NCBI RefSeq assembly: GCF_024679095.1 | Contig: NW_026111217.1 | Location: forward strand, 45,001-109,000 | Source of the DNA: Eriocheir sinensis | Lineage: Eukaryota > Arthropoda > Malacostraca > Decapoda > Varunidae | Direction: 5' to 3' | DNA: 64,000 nt | Shown here: positions 1 to 12,048 of the stretch, one piece after another | Position numbering within the stretch: the stretch's first letter is position 1 | How the letters are laid out: each line of letters opens with the position of its first letter | Notes under the pieces: generated by a model | Database searches by the model: none | What the model saw: the letters and a program-made list of their open reading frames with translations, nothing else | What the model was told of the DNA's origin: nothing | Position numbers and translations under genes: made by a program

Positions 1-127
1 TCTCGAAATTGACCTTTCTTTCGGCCACTCCTCTTGACTCTTTGTCGGAGCAGTGAGTAGCGGGCTTTTATTTCATTATTGTTTTCTTTTTTTGCCTTTA
101 AACTGCTTCCTCTACTGTAAAAAATAA
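1..127 (+). mobile_element. 3' tail of a jockey-like LINE (LINE-J), cut by the window edge
   Basis: This is the 3' untranslated end of the LINE family found more fully at 36561-39246. Both share a CGAAATTGAC start, an AGCAGTGARTAGCGGGCTTTT core and a CTGTAAAA end. The copy continues left of the window or is 5'-truncated there. A third tail lies at 20742-20886 on the minus strand. No coding sequence is present in this piece. Confidence 0.75.
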
Positions 128-419
128 ACAAACAAACAACAAAAAAAAAACATGGAGAGGAGGCAAGTACTAAGTGTTGAAGAGAGAAAAAATCCAATAG
201 TCTTAAGGTGATCGTTTCCAGGGATGCGAGACAAGAAGGAACAGGAGAAGGTTCCGTGTGTGTATAGTGATAAGCATCGCCAGGGTTGTGCGGGGCGGTG
301 CGTGTACTCATAACGTGTACCAGAGCATGCGACACCTCTGCGAAAGCCACACACAGGTGAGTACAGTAAAATAAATAGGTTCCCATTCTAACTGATAAAC
401 TGTGACCTAAAATATAAGT
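128..419. other. no gene seen
   Basis: AT-rich unique-looking sequence with short A-runs. The short open frames here have no recognisable domain or repeat. Confidence 0.5.
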
Positions 420-670
420 AAGAGGAAGGGGAGGAGGAGGAGGAGGAGGAGAAAAAGAAGAAAAAGAAGAAGGAAACATAGAAACAAAAGGGGAAGGAAA
501 AGGAGAATGATTATGATTATGATGATGATGATGATGATGATGAGAAGGTTGAGTTTATGTAGTATGAAACAACAAGAAGAAGAAGAAGAAGAGGAAGAAG
601 AAGAAGAAGTAGTAGAAGAAGAAGAAGAAAAAGAAGAAACAAGAAGAAGAAGAAGAAGAAGAAGAAGAGC

Positions 671-703
<33 letters not shown>

Positions 704-705
704 TA
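420..705. repeat. compound trinucleotide microsatellites
   Basis: A run of purine and trinucleotide repeats: (GGA)n near 430-455, (ATG)n at about 511-543, (GAA)n at about 574-668 and (CAA)n at about 669-701. All frames read as homopolymeric peptides, so the open frames here are not genes. Confidence 0.9.
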
Positions 706-1688
706 GAATCTATATACGTACTCCCAGAGACGCCGCCCTCACAAATATGACACAACCACACCACGCCTCCACACCACGCCTCCACACCACGCCCCCACAC
801 CACGCCTCCACCACAAACTGCACTAAGGCTCAGCACTCCCCCCATCCCCCTGAGTTGCCCATTCCCCCTTATTTACCTTCCTATCACCCTCTATTCTTCT
901 CTTTTCTTTCTTCCCTTTCTTCCTCTCGCTGTCTATCTATTCAACTATCAGTCTATCAGTCTATCTCTCCTGTTACCTCCTTCCATTCTTCGTCTACTCG
1001 CTAAAGTGGTCAGTCTGGCTTAATATATTTCTTTTTGCCTTTTTCTTTCAACTAAGGCTCAAACATCCCTTCCTCTCCTTTCTCTCCCCCTTTCTGAGCC
1101 ACCCATCCCCCTTCTTCACCTCCCCATTATCTCACTAGTATCCTCTATTCCCTCAATACTATCCTCACCCCCATCTCCCCAGCTCCCCTTTCTCTAATAA
1201 ATTTCCGTTCCACCTTCTTCACTTTCCTATAATAATAATCTCCTGTGCATTTCCCCTTCTTCCCCTTCCTCTTACCTCACTATTATCCTCTTTCCCCTCA
1301 ACACTAACCTCATCCCCTTCCCTCCCTCTCCTCTTTCTCTAAATACCGTCCATTCCCATTCTTCCCTTTCCTATTTCCATATTATTATCCTCTATTCCCT
1401 CAGTACTAACCTCCCCCCCTTCACCCCCGCTCCCCTTTCTCTGATAACCGTCCGTTCCACCTTCTTCCTCTTCCCATTGCCTCCTCTTCCCCTCTTTCCC
1501 CGCCAGCCGCCGCGTCCTCCCCGCCGCCGTCGCCGCCGCTTCAAGCCAAACAAAACAGCCCCAGTGATGCCGCGCTGTTTAATTAAATGTATTATTTTTT
1601 GACTCCGTTCCGCCGCCGTCACGCCGCTCCGTAAATTAACTGCTAGGAACGGTGGGAAAAGAAGTCAGTCGCCCGGGCTCGCAGTCGT

Positions 1689-1690
<2 letters not shown>
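706..1690. repeat. pyrimidine-rich degenerate ~130-bp tandem repeat, no gene
   Basis: From about 1080 to 1470 a degenerate unit recurs that contains TATCCTCTWTTCCCTCA, AACCTCATCCCC and CTCCCCTTTCTCTAATAA. A related unit sits far away at 8470-8580, so this is a dispersed tandem family. The left part (706-1080) includes three short CACACCACGCCTCCA repeats. Nothing coding is supported. Confidence 0.6.

Positions 1691-1728
<38 letters not shown>
1691..1728. repeat. (GA)n microsatellite
   Basis: Uninterrupted GA dinucleotides. Confidence 0.95.
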
Positions 1729-1729
<1 letters not shown>

Positions 1730-1739
1730 GCGGCCCTTT

Positions 1740-1830
1740 CACTCTTTAAATCAATTACCTTTCCCCTTAATGAATTACCTTTCCCTTTAGTCATTTATCT
1801 TTCCCTTTTTTTATGTCTCGCCTCGTATGT
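1740..1830. repeat. outlying copy of the 3924-4385 degenerate repeat
   Basis: Shares AAATCAATTACCTTTCCC and a TATGTCTCGCCTCGTATGTG-like end with the units at 3924-4385. The two blocks flank the hAT insertion and may once have been closer together. Confidence 0.55.
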
Positions 1831-2054
1831 GAGTGAGAGGAGTGGCAGGGTGTGGACGTGCCGGCGAGAGCTCCTTGGAACTGCTGAGTCGGCAAGTCAA
1901 GTCAAGCAGGATAGTGTACCTAACATAAATTGGATTTGCATTCCATGTCTTCATAAAACATTGTTGAAAAGTAGATAAATTCAAGCAAGAACTATCTAAA
2001 GAAATATCTGTGGTTGAAGATGAGGTTGAATCTCGGATGTCCAGTGTAGGGATG

Positions 2055-2636
2055 TACCGATACCAAAATTTTGACCGATACCGATACCGATACCCCAATA
2101 TTTGACCGATACCGATACCGATACCCCACTATTTGACCGATACCGATACCCCAATATCTGACCGATACCGATACCGATACCCTAATATTTGACCGATACC
2201 GATACCGATACCCCAATATATGACCGATACCGATACCCCAATATTTGACCGATACCGATACCCCAATATTTGACCGATACCGATACCGATACCCCAATAT
2301 TTGACCGATACCGATACCGATACCCCAATATTTGACCGATACCGATACCGATACCCCAATATTTGACCGATACCGATACCGATACCCCAATATTTGACCG
2401 ATACCGATACCCCAATATTTGACCGATACCGATACCGATACCCCAATATTTGACCGATACCGATACCGATACCCCAATATTTGACCGATACCGATACCCC
2501 AATATTTGACCGATACCGATACCCCAATATTTGACCGATACCGATACCGATACCCCAATATGTGACCGATACCGATACCCCAATATTTGACCGATACCGA
2601 TACCCCAATATTTGACCGATACCGATACCTGTGCAT
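2055..2636. repeat. left subterminal CCGATA minisatellite of the hAT element
   Basis: About 20 units of 23-31 bp, each made of two or three CCGATA/CCGATAC hexamers followed by CCCCAATATTTGA. Hexamer number varies between units. The unit lengths leave open frames on the minus strand (up to 229 codons of a repeated GYRYR/VSVSV pattern), which are not genes. Confidence 0.9.
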
Positions 2637-2767
2637 TAATTTTTTTATACAACAATTCCAGCAGCCAAAAGGCAATATCAAATGTTAAGAAAAAAAAAAA
2701 ACCTACTCGTTTTTCCACCATAGAAGGGAAGGAAAAAAAAGTAACCAGTGGTGGCCTGAAAAAAGGT

Positions 2768-2815
2768 GTCCATAGATCCGTAGCCAGACGTGCTGACCAC
2801 TGCACCACGGAAGCG
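2768..2815 (-). repeat. possible 5' half of a tRNA-derived SINE
   Basis: On the minus strand the sequence reads CTTCCGTGGTGCAGTGGTCA followed by GCACG, which resembles the D-arm and A-box region of tRNA-Val-like SINE heads (TGGTGCAGTGG fits the A box). No matching B box follows, so this is at most a truncated piece. Confidence 0.35.
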
Positions 2816-3354
2816 CACATTAACCCTATACGGCGCGTTGAAGCAGCAGTGCATGGTTAACCCAAGTGTTAACACCCACCCCCATGAGTTTCGACAAGGG
2901 GCGAGGGAGGAGGCGCCTCGTGAGGTTTAGTTGACTCAGCAAGGTTAGCTTTACCTTAATTGCCGTACATTTAGGCAGCCCTGGCAGCGTGCCCCGTTAC
3001 AGGGCGACCGTCTGACTTACTGAGGCAGGCAAATGAGGCGAGTGAAGGGGTTTCCCCAATCCCGCGCCGAAGCTACTAAACCTGTATTGTACACGTCCGT
3101 GGTACCAAAGGCTATACTGTATACCAAGTATTATATATTTGTATTCAAAGTAATTTGAATCTTATCGTTAAAAGTGATGAAAATTAAATCACGGGAAATT
3201 CCAAATTACGTAGTAACATGATACTGGATAATTACACTTTTCTAATATTTTTTCAACAAATTAGAAAACCCAATTTCTGTTAAACAAAATTATTTTGCAA
3301 CGAGTGACATGCGACGTACAGAACTCCTTCAAGTATCGGTAGTGTCGGCAGAAA

Positions 3355-3550
3355 ATCAGCCGATACCGATACCGATACCGATACTCTTAAAATGTGCCGA
3401 TACCACCGATACCGATACCGATACTCTTAAAATGTGCCGATACCACCGATACCGATACCGATACTCTTAAAATGTGCCGATACCATCGATACCGATACCG
3501 TTACCGATACTCTTAAAATGTGCCGATACCACCGATACCGACACCGATAC
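3355..3550. repeat. right subterminal CCGATA minisatellite of the hAT element
   Basis: Four units of about 40 bp, each with TCTTAAAATGTGCCGATACC followed by several CCGATA hexamers. The hexamer is shared with the left array but the spacer differs (TCTTAAAATGTG against CCAATATTTGA). Confidence 0.9.
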
Positions 3551-3565
3551 ATCCCTGGTCCAGTG

Positions 3566-3923
3566 TCAAGGAGTTGAGTGAGGTTTCAGGCGTGATTTGT
3601 TTGGACAATGAACTGTGATAATATAAAGGAAATATTAGATAAATGGAACATGAAACAATGGATATTTGTGATACTATGAAAAGGAAAGATATTGTGATTA
3701 GCACGAACCAAAACATGGCCAAGTGACTGTAGTGATGCCAAGTTTATTAAAAGGACATCAGTAGGTTATCCATGAAAGCAGTTAAGACTCACTCACTCAC
3801 TACGACGTTGTGAATAAGTGCATCGAGGATTATTACTGAGGCTGACATCATTATTGCTGACGGCCCTGCGGAGCGCTGCGCTGACAGTGGAGCAGAGCCT
3901 GAAACCTCGTCAACGGTGAACGG
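3566..3923. other. no gene seen
   Basis: Unique-looking flank of the hAT element. No domain or repeat is recognisable. Confidence 0.5.
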
Positions 3924-4385
3924 TAAATAACTGACCTTTACCTTTAAAACAGCTACCCTTTCCTCTACATCCCTTTATATCCCTTCAGTTAATTACCTGT
4001 CCCTTTAGTGAACTACCTTTCCGTCCAATCAGTTACCTTGCCCTTTTTATATCTCGCCTCGTGTGTACTTTAAATAACTGACCTTTACCTTTAAAACAGT
4101 TACCCTTTCCTCTATATCCCTTTATATCCCTTCAGTTAATTACCTGTCCCTTTAGTGAACTACCTTTCCGTTAAATATATTACCTTTCCCTTTTTATATC
4201 TCGACTCGTGTGTACTTTAACTAATTGACCTTCCCTTTTAAATCAATTATCTTCCCCTTTTTATATCACGACTCGTATGTACTTTAAATAATTGACCTTT
4301 CCTTTTAAATCAATTACCTTCCCCTTTTTATATCACGACTCGTACGTACTTTAAATAATTGACCTTTCGTTTTAAATCAATTACC
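3924..4385. repeat. degenerate tandem repeat leading into the 50-bp satellite
   Basis: Two ~149-bp units (TAAATAACTGACCTTTACC at about 3924 and 4073) are followed by shorter ~65-bp units ending in TATATCACGACTCGTAYGTACTTT. The vocabulary (ATCCCTTTATATCCC, CCCTTTCC) overlaps the satellite that follows, so these may be diverged edge units of the same array. Confidence 0.7.
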
Positions 4386-7300
4386 TTTCCTCCTACACCC
4401 ATTTCCAGCCCTTTATGTTCCCTGCGATCCCTTAACACAACACCCTTTCCCTATACATCCCTTTATATCCCCTAGACCCCTTAACACAACGCCCTTTCCC
4501 TGTTCATCCCTTTATATCCCCTTAGACCGCTTAACACAACACCCTTTCCCTATACATCCCTTTATATCCCCTAGATCCCTTAACACAACGCCCTTTCCCT
4601 ATATATCCCTTTATATCCCCTAGACCCCTTAACACAACACCCTTTTCCTATACATCCCTTTATATCCCCTTAGACCCCTTAACACAACGCCCTTTCCCTG
4701 TTCATCCCTTTATATCCCCTTAGACCCCTTAACACAACACCCTTTCCCTATACATCCCTTTATATCCCCTTAGACCCCTTAACACAACGCCCTTTCCCTG
4801 TTCATCCCTTTATATCCCCTTAGACCCCTTAACACAACGCCCTTTCCCTATACATCACTTAATATCCCTTAGACCGCTTAACACAACACCCTTTCCCTGT
4901 TCATCCCTTTATATCTCCTTAGACCCCTTAACACAACACCCTTTCCCTATACATCCCCTTATATCCCCTTAGACCCCTTAACACAACACCCTTTCCCTGT
5001 TCATCCCTTTATATCTCCTTAGACCCCTTAACACAACACCCTTTCCCTGTTCATCCCTTTATATCTCCTTAGACCCCTTAACACAACGCCCTTTCCCTGT
5101 TCATCCCTTTATATCCCCTTAGACCCCTTAACACAACACCCTTTCCCTATACATCCCCTTATATCCCCTTAGACCCCTTAACACAACACCCTTTCCCTGT
5201 TCATCCCTTTATATCTCCTTAGACCCCTTAACACAACACCCTTTCCCTATACATCCCCTTATATCCCCTTAGACCCCTTAACACAACTCCCTTTTCCTAT
5301 ACATCCCTTTATATCCCCTTAGACCCCTTAACACAAAGCCCTTTCCCTGTTCATCCCTTTATATCCCCTTAGACCCCTTAACACAACACCCTTTCCCTAT
5401 ACATCCCTTTATATCCCCTTAGACCCCTTAACACAACACCCTTTCCCTATACATCCCTTTATATCCCCTTAGACCCCTTAACACAACACCCTTTCCCTGT
5501 TCATCCCTTTATATCCCCTTAGACCCCTTAACACAACACCCTTTCCCTGTTCATCCCTTTATATCCCCTTAGACCCCTTAACACAACACCCTTTCCCTGT
5601 TCATCCCTTTATATCCCCTTAGAACCCTTAAATCAACACCCTTTCCCTTTCCATTCCTCTATATCCCCTTAGAACCCTTAACACAACACCCTTTCCCTTT
5701 CCATTCCTTTATATCCCCTTAGAACCCTTAAATCAACACCCTTTCCCTTTCCATCCCTTTATATCCCCTTAGAACCCTTAAATCAACACCCTTTCCCTTT
5801 ACATACCTTTATATCCCCTTAGAACCCTTAACACAACACCCTTTCCCTGTTCATCCCTTTATATCCCCTTAGAACCCTTAACACAACACCCTTTCCCTGT
5901 TCATCCCTTTATATCCCCTTAGACCCCTTAACACAACACCCTTTCCCTGTTCATCCCTTTATATCCCCTTAGACCCCTTAACACAACACCCTTTCCCTGT
6001 TCATCCCTTTATATCCCCTTAGACCCCTTAACACAACACCCTTTCCCTTTCCATTCCTTTATATCCCCTTAGAACCCTTAAATCAACACCCTTTCCCTTT
6101 CCATCCCTTTATATCCCCTTAGAACCCTTAAATCAACACCCTTTCCCTGTTCATCCCTTTATATCCCCTTAGAACCCTTAAATCAACACCCTTTCCCTGT
6201 TCATCCCTTTATATCCCCTTAGAACCCTTAAATCAACACCCTTTCCCTGTTCATCCCTTTATATCCCCTTAGAACCCTTAAATCAACACCCTTTCCCTGT
6301 TCATCCCTTTATATCCCCTTAGACCCTTAACACAACACCCTTTCCCTGTTCATCCCTTTATATCCTTAGACCCTTAACACAACACCCTTTCCCTGTTCAT
6401 CCCTTTATATCCCCTTAGAACCCTTAAATCAACACCCTTTCCCTTTCCATTCCTCTATATCCCCTTAGAACCCTTAACACAACACCCTTTCCCTTTCCAT
6501 TCCTTTATATCCCCTTAGAACCCTTAAATCAACACCCTTTCCCTTTCCATCCCTTTATATCCCCTTAGAACCCTTAAATCAACACCCTTTCCCTGTTCAT
6601 CCCTTTATATCCCCTTAGAACCCTTAACACAACACCCTTTCCCTGTTCATCCCTTTATATCCCCTTAGAACCCTTAACACAACACCCTTTCCCTGTTCAT
6701 CCCTTTATATCCCCTTAGACCCCTTAACACAACACCCTTTCCCTGTTCATCCCTTTATATCCCCTTAGACCCTTAACACAACACCCTTTCCTGTTCATCC
6801 CTTTATATCCCCTTAGACCCTTAACACCCTTTCCTTTCCATTCCTTTATATCCCCTTAGAACCCTTAAATCAACACCCTTTCCTTTCCATCCTTTATATC
6901 CCTTAGAACCCTTAAATCAACACCCTTTCCCTGTTCATCCCTTTATATCCCCTTAGAACCCTTAAATCAACACCCTTTCCCTGTTCATCCCTTTATATCC
7001 CCTTAGAACCCTTAAATCAACACCCTTTCCCTGTTCATCCCTTTATATCCCCTTAGAACCCTTAAATCAACACCCTTTCCCTGTTCATCCCTTTATATCC
7101 CCTTAGAACCCTTAACACAACACCCTTTCCCTGTTCATCCCTTTATATCCCCTTAGAACCCTTAAATCAACATCCTTTCCCTTTCCATTCCTTTATATCC
7201 CCTTAGACCCCTTAAATCAACACCCTTTCCCTGTCCATCCAGTTATATCCCCTTAGAACCCTTAACACAACACCCTTTCCCTGTTCATCCCCTTATATCC

Positions 7301-7680
7301 CCTTAGACCCCTTAAATCAACACCCTTTCCCTTTCCATTCCTTTATATCCCCTTAGACCCCTTAAATCAACACCCTTTCCCTGTTCATCCCCTTATATCC
7401 CCTTAGAACCCTTAACACAACACCCTTTTCCTGTTCATCCCCTTATATCCCCTTAGACCCCTTAAATCAACACCCTTTCCCTTTCCATTCCTTTATATCC
7501 CCTTAGACCCCTTAACACAACACCCTCTCTCTTTCCATTCCTTTATACCCCCTTAAGACCCTTAAATCAACACCCTTTCCCTGTCCATCCCTCTATATCC
7601 CCTTAGACCCCTTAACACAACACCCTTTCTCCTTCCATCCCTTTACATCCCCTTAGATCCCTTAATGCCCTTTCCCTACA
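4386..7680. repeat. 50-bp satellite array, ~66 monomers
   Basis: The monomer is CCCTTTCCCT + GTTCATCCCT + TTATATCCCC + TTAGACCCCT + TAACACAACA, exactly 50 bp. Three positions vary in blocks: GTTCATCC, TACATCCC or TTCCATTCC; AGACCCC or AGAACCC; and ACACAACA or AATCAACA. Runs of variant types repeat at about 796 bp, for example the unusual TTCCATTCCTCTATA at about 5648 and 6444, which indicates a higher-order block of about 16 monomers. The array is pyrimidine-rich on this strand and stops are frequent, so it is not coding. Confidence 0.95.
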
Positions 7681-7725
7681 CATCCCATGCCAACTCTTAT
7701 AGTCATTACCCATCGCTCCTCTGAG

Positions 7726-7955
7726 GCCCATATTCTGGCACATTTCGGGGCCCACACACCCACACACGATGAGGCATTCGTTGAGGTTGTGTTAATATTT
7801 CCAATGGTAGTTCTATGAGCCTTGTGATAGTCTGACAAGGCCTCTGCACCATGAACGCGATAAAGCACTCGTGAGAACCCAACTAATCTCCTTTGTGGAC
7901 TTGGGAAATAGTCGTTTTGAGAGGTTGAGAACCGGAAGCCTCAGAGAATACGGGC
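7726..7955 (-). mobile_element. MITE-M copy 1 (complete, ~230 bp)
   Basis: Starts GCCCATATTCTGGCACATTT and ends AGAATACGGGC, so the ends are inverted (GCCCRTATTCTS). The family also has copies at 22490-22605, 22625-22735, 22865-23085, 26843-27391, 28340-28700, 40327-40535 and 40567-40775. Shared internal blocks on the sense strand are CCACAAAGGAGGTTAGT, TTCACGTTCATGGTGCAGAA, CTCATAAAACTACCCATGG and TGAGCCCCGAAATGTTTAAG. No protein is encoded. Confidence 0.8.
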
Positions 7956-7998
7956 GTCAGAGATTTCGTATTTCAAGGGGGACTGCGGGACCTGTTTT

Positions 7999-8190
7999 TT
8001 AGGCGATGAAGACTAAGAACAAAGGCCTGGAGTGTTGAGTCTCTTCGTGTATACATCACGGGGAATGGGTGACCTGTTGCTTTAGGCGATGAAGACTATA
8101 AGAACAAAGGCCTGGAGTGTTGAGTCTCTTCGTGTATACATCACGGGGAATGGGTGACCTGTTGCTTTAGGCGATGAAGACCTGCACTAA
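7999..8190. repeat. 84-bp tandem repeat, ~2.2 copies
   Basis: AGGCGATGAAGACT recurs at 8001, 8084 and 8169 with almost identical sequence between (AACAAAGGCCTGGAGTGTTG, CATCACGGGGAATGGGTGAC). The near identity points to a recent duplication. Confidence 0.9.
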
Positions 8191-9017
<827 letters not shown>

Positions 9018-9124
9018 ATAGAAAATCAGACCACACAGACCCCATGGTCCAGACTTGTTGGTCTGTCCTTAAACCTAAGTGATTTTACATTAATCAGAAG
9101 ACTCCAAAACGTTGCATTTCTACT

Positions 9125-12048
9125 CTAGTTGATATTAAGTTGAAGGAAGTGACGGTCGAGCTTATTTTTGAAGGAGTCAATCGTGTTACACTGGACCACT
9201 GATGATGGGAGCTTATTCCATTCTCGCACTACAACGTTGGTGAAGAAAAATTTGGTGCAGTCTGAATTTACTTGTCTACATCTGAGTTTTACGCCATTGT
9301 TCCTCGTGCGCAAAGTGTCATAGATCATAAACAATGTTGATCTGTCTACACTCGTGAAACCATTAAGTATTTTAAAACATTCGATCAGTTTTCCTCGGAT
9401 GCGACGTTTCTCAAGAGAGAACATGTTAAGGGTAGAAAGCCTTTCTTCGTAGGATTTGTTGCGCAAGGAAGGGATCATTTTCGTTGCCCGACGCTGAACA
9501 CCTTCTAATTTAGCAATATCCTTTGCATGGTGGGGAGACCAAAACTGTACCGCATATTCCAAGTGGGGTCTGACTAAACTGTTGTAGAGCGGGAGTATTA
9601 CACTTTATTCTTAAATAAAAAGTTTCTTTTAATGAAGCCCAACATTCTGTTCGGTTTATTTGCTGCATCGATGCATTGCTGTGAGAATTTGAGGTTTGAT
9701 GCGATTTTGACCCCCAAGTCCTTGGCGCATTGAAGGCTTTTGAGTTTAACGCCGCGCATTTCGTAATCAAACTTCTTATTCCTCGTTCCAACTTGAAGGA
9801 CTTGGCACTTGTCTACGTTAAAGGGCATCTCCCATCTATCCGACCAAGCTGAAATTTTGTGCAAATCCTCTTGGAGGCTTTGCCTGTCTTCGTCAGTGAG
9901 AACCGAGTTACCAATCTTTGTGTCGTCTGCAAATTTACTAATGCGGTTATTGAGTCCAACATCCACGTCGTTGATGTAAATAATGAAGAGCACTGGGCCA
10001 AGAACCGAGCCCTGAGGGACGCCACTAGTGACCGGCGCCCACTCTGAGTTAAATCCGTCAATCACTACTCTTTGTTGTCTGTTGCTCAACCAATTCGCGA
10101 TCCATTGGTTTACCTGACCGTCAATACCTATTTGCTTTAATTTGTAAAGTAATTTATGATGCGGGACTTTATCAAACGCTTTCTGGAAATCAAGATAGAC
10201 TACGTCTAGTGATTTGGTTACGTCATAAACAGTGAAGAGGTCGTTGTAAAAGGTTAATAGATTTGATAGGCAGGATCTTTTGTTTCGGAAGCCATGTTGT
10301 GAGTCCCCAATTAATGAGTGGCTTTCAAGGTAACTCACAATTTTGTCTCTAATTATGCCCTCAAGTAGCTTACCTACAACCGAAGTTAGACTAATGGGCC
10401 TGTAATTACCTGGTACTTTTTTGTCTCCTTTCTTAAAAATCGGTGTCACGTTAGCCTTTTTCCAATCTGAAGGGACAATGCCTTGTCGCAAGGACATATT
10501 GAATACGGTTGTGAGGGAGGAGAGTATTTCGCTCTTTGTTTCTTTCAGCAGAGTTGGATATACTTTATCAGGTCCAGGACTTTTATTTGTTTTAAGTGAT
10601 TTGAGGGCTTTAAGGACTTCATCGGGTTTTATTTCAAAGTTAGACAATGCATGCTCGGGATTTACATTAGTACTGGTGTTGGTGGTGGTGGTGGGAGGAC
10701 TGTTATTATTAAACACCGAGGAAAAGTAATTATTTAATAGGTTTGCAACATGTTGGCTGTCAGTCACTAGTGCACCGTCGCTGTTTGTTAAAGGTCCAAT
10801 TCCACTTCTGATCGCCTTTCTGTTGTTTATGTAACTGAAGAAGGATTTCGGATTATTTTTACAGTTGGCTGCAATATTTTCTTCATATCTACGCTTTGCC
10901 TGATGCACTAATCTTTTTACTCGTCGCCTTGCATCATTGTAAAGTCTAATGTTTTCGGGCGTGCTTTGGTCTTTCTTTAACCTGTAAGACAATTTTCTCT
11001 CCTTGACTGAGTGTTTAATTTCGCTATTAAACCACGGTGGACTTTTATTAGTGTTAATTCGCTTCTCGCACAAGGGTACAAATGTGTCCTGCTGAGTGAG
11101 TAAGTGATTTTTAAAGTTTAGCCAGGCGTCCTCTGCATTGCCGTCATCTGATAGTTGCATATCTATTAGTTTTCGTCGGATTTCTACGAAGTTGGCTCTT
11201 TTGAAATTGGGCACCTTAACTTTATTTTCAGTCACCGATGTTTGAGCTCTAATGTCAACGCGCACTAGTTTATGATCGCAGGAACCGAGGTGTTCTCCTA
11301 CCGTGACATTACTGACTAGGTTATCTTGGGTCGCTATAACAAGGTCAAGTATGTTATTTTGTCGAGTTGGTTCAGAAACCATTTGGCTTAGATAATTTTC
11401 CTCTAGAAATTCGATCATTCTATGGGACTCACCTTCTGTACCCGACAGTGTCGCCCAGTCGATATGGGGAGGTTAAAGTCTCCTAGTATCAGTGAGTCGC
11501 TGTTATTAAGTGACTGCCTTAAGACGCTGTACATTTCAAGATCGCCATCAAGTGATTGCCCCGGAGGCCTGTAAGTGACAGATATATTTAAATTGACTTT
11601 TGCAATGTTTACTCGCACGCACAAATGTTCAACGTTACTGTTTCTTGGTGTTTTGTCAGTAGGTTGCAAGTAGCTTTTGACAAAAGGGCGACACCACCCC
11701 TCTACGGTTTACACGATCATTGTTGAAGAATCTGTAGCCATCTATGTTGTATTCGGAACTTAAATCAATATTAGTGGTGTCAATAAATGTTTCGGTTATA
11801 GCAATTACGTCAAAGTTTTCTGTCAAAGCAAGACATCGCAGTTCATCAAACTTGTTTCTTAGGCTACGCGCATTGAAACTAAGGACTCTTAGGTTATCTT
11901 GAAGCTTGGTAATAGAGGTACTGGAGGGTTCAATGTTACGAGTCTGTTGCGGTGTATGGTGTCTATTTACACGGGCGGGATGGAAGGACGTGGCTGAGAG
12001 TCGTTTTTTTTTTTTAGGGCGGTACGTACGGCGGTGTTTTTGAGCCAT
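9125..12048 (-). pseudogene. CR1-like ORF2, copy A: endonuclease + reverse transcriptase, frameshifted
   Basis: Makes and inserts the element's cDNA by target-primed reverse transcription. The start at 12048 (MAQKHRR) lies inside the end of ORF1. The endonuclease region runs over 11950-11250 with LSFNARSLRNKFDEL, ITETF, GDFN and a CDHKLVRVDI motif in place of the more common SDH. The reverse transcriptase (about 10700-9850) has PGNYRPISLTSV, YLDFQKAFDKVPH (catalytic Asp), SGVPQGSVLGP and the catalytic FADD box. The C-terminal domain (9562-9125) has LEGVQRRATKMIPSLR and a conserved REWNKLP end. The frame is broken three times: near 11690 and 11465 in the endonuclease, and near 9600 before the C-terminal domain. 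At each point copy B has one extra base, so copy A has single-base losses from runs or sequencing errors. The long uninterrupted part is 11418-9598. Confidence 0.85.

Larger units (their letters stand above)
2047..3557. mobile_element. non-autonomous hAT-type transposon with 8-bp target duplication
   Basis: A 1511-bp element. The left end reads TAGGGATGTACC and the reverse complement of the right end reads CAGGGATGTATC, giving a ~9-bp inverted terminus of the CAGGG type known for hAT elements. It is flanked by the exact 8-bp direct repeat GTCCAGTG at 2039-2046 and 3558-3565, the target-site size of the hAT superfamily. No transposase frame is present, so it would need a transposase supplied in trans. 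Both subterminal regions are minisatellites of the hexamer CCGATA. The interior (2640-3335) is AT-rich with a short tRNA-like piece near 2768-2815. The superfamily call rests on terminus and target size only. Confidence 0.85.

Noticed and set aside
2129..2681. Overlapping minus-strand open frames of 159-229 codons
   Set aside because: They are translations of the CCGATA minisatellite in several frames at once (GYRYR and VSVSV patterns).
4386..7680. CRISPR-like regular repeats
   Set aside because: Units are contiguous with no unique spacers, and the context is eukaryotic; it is a satellite.
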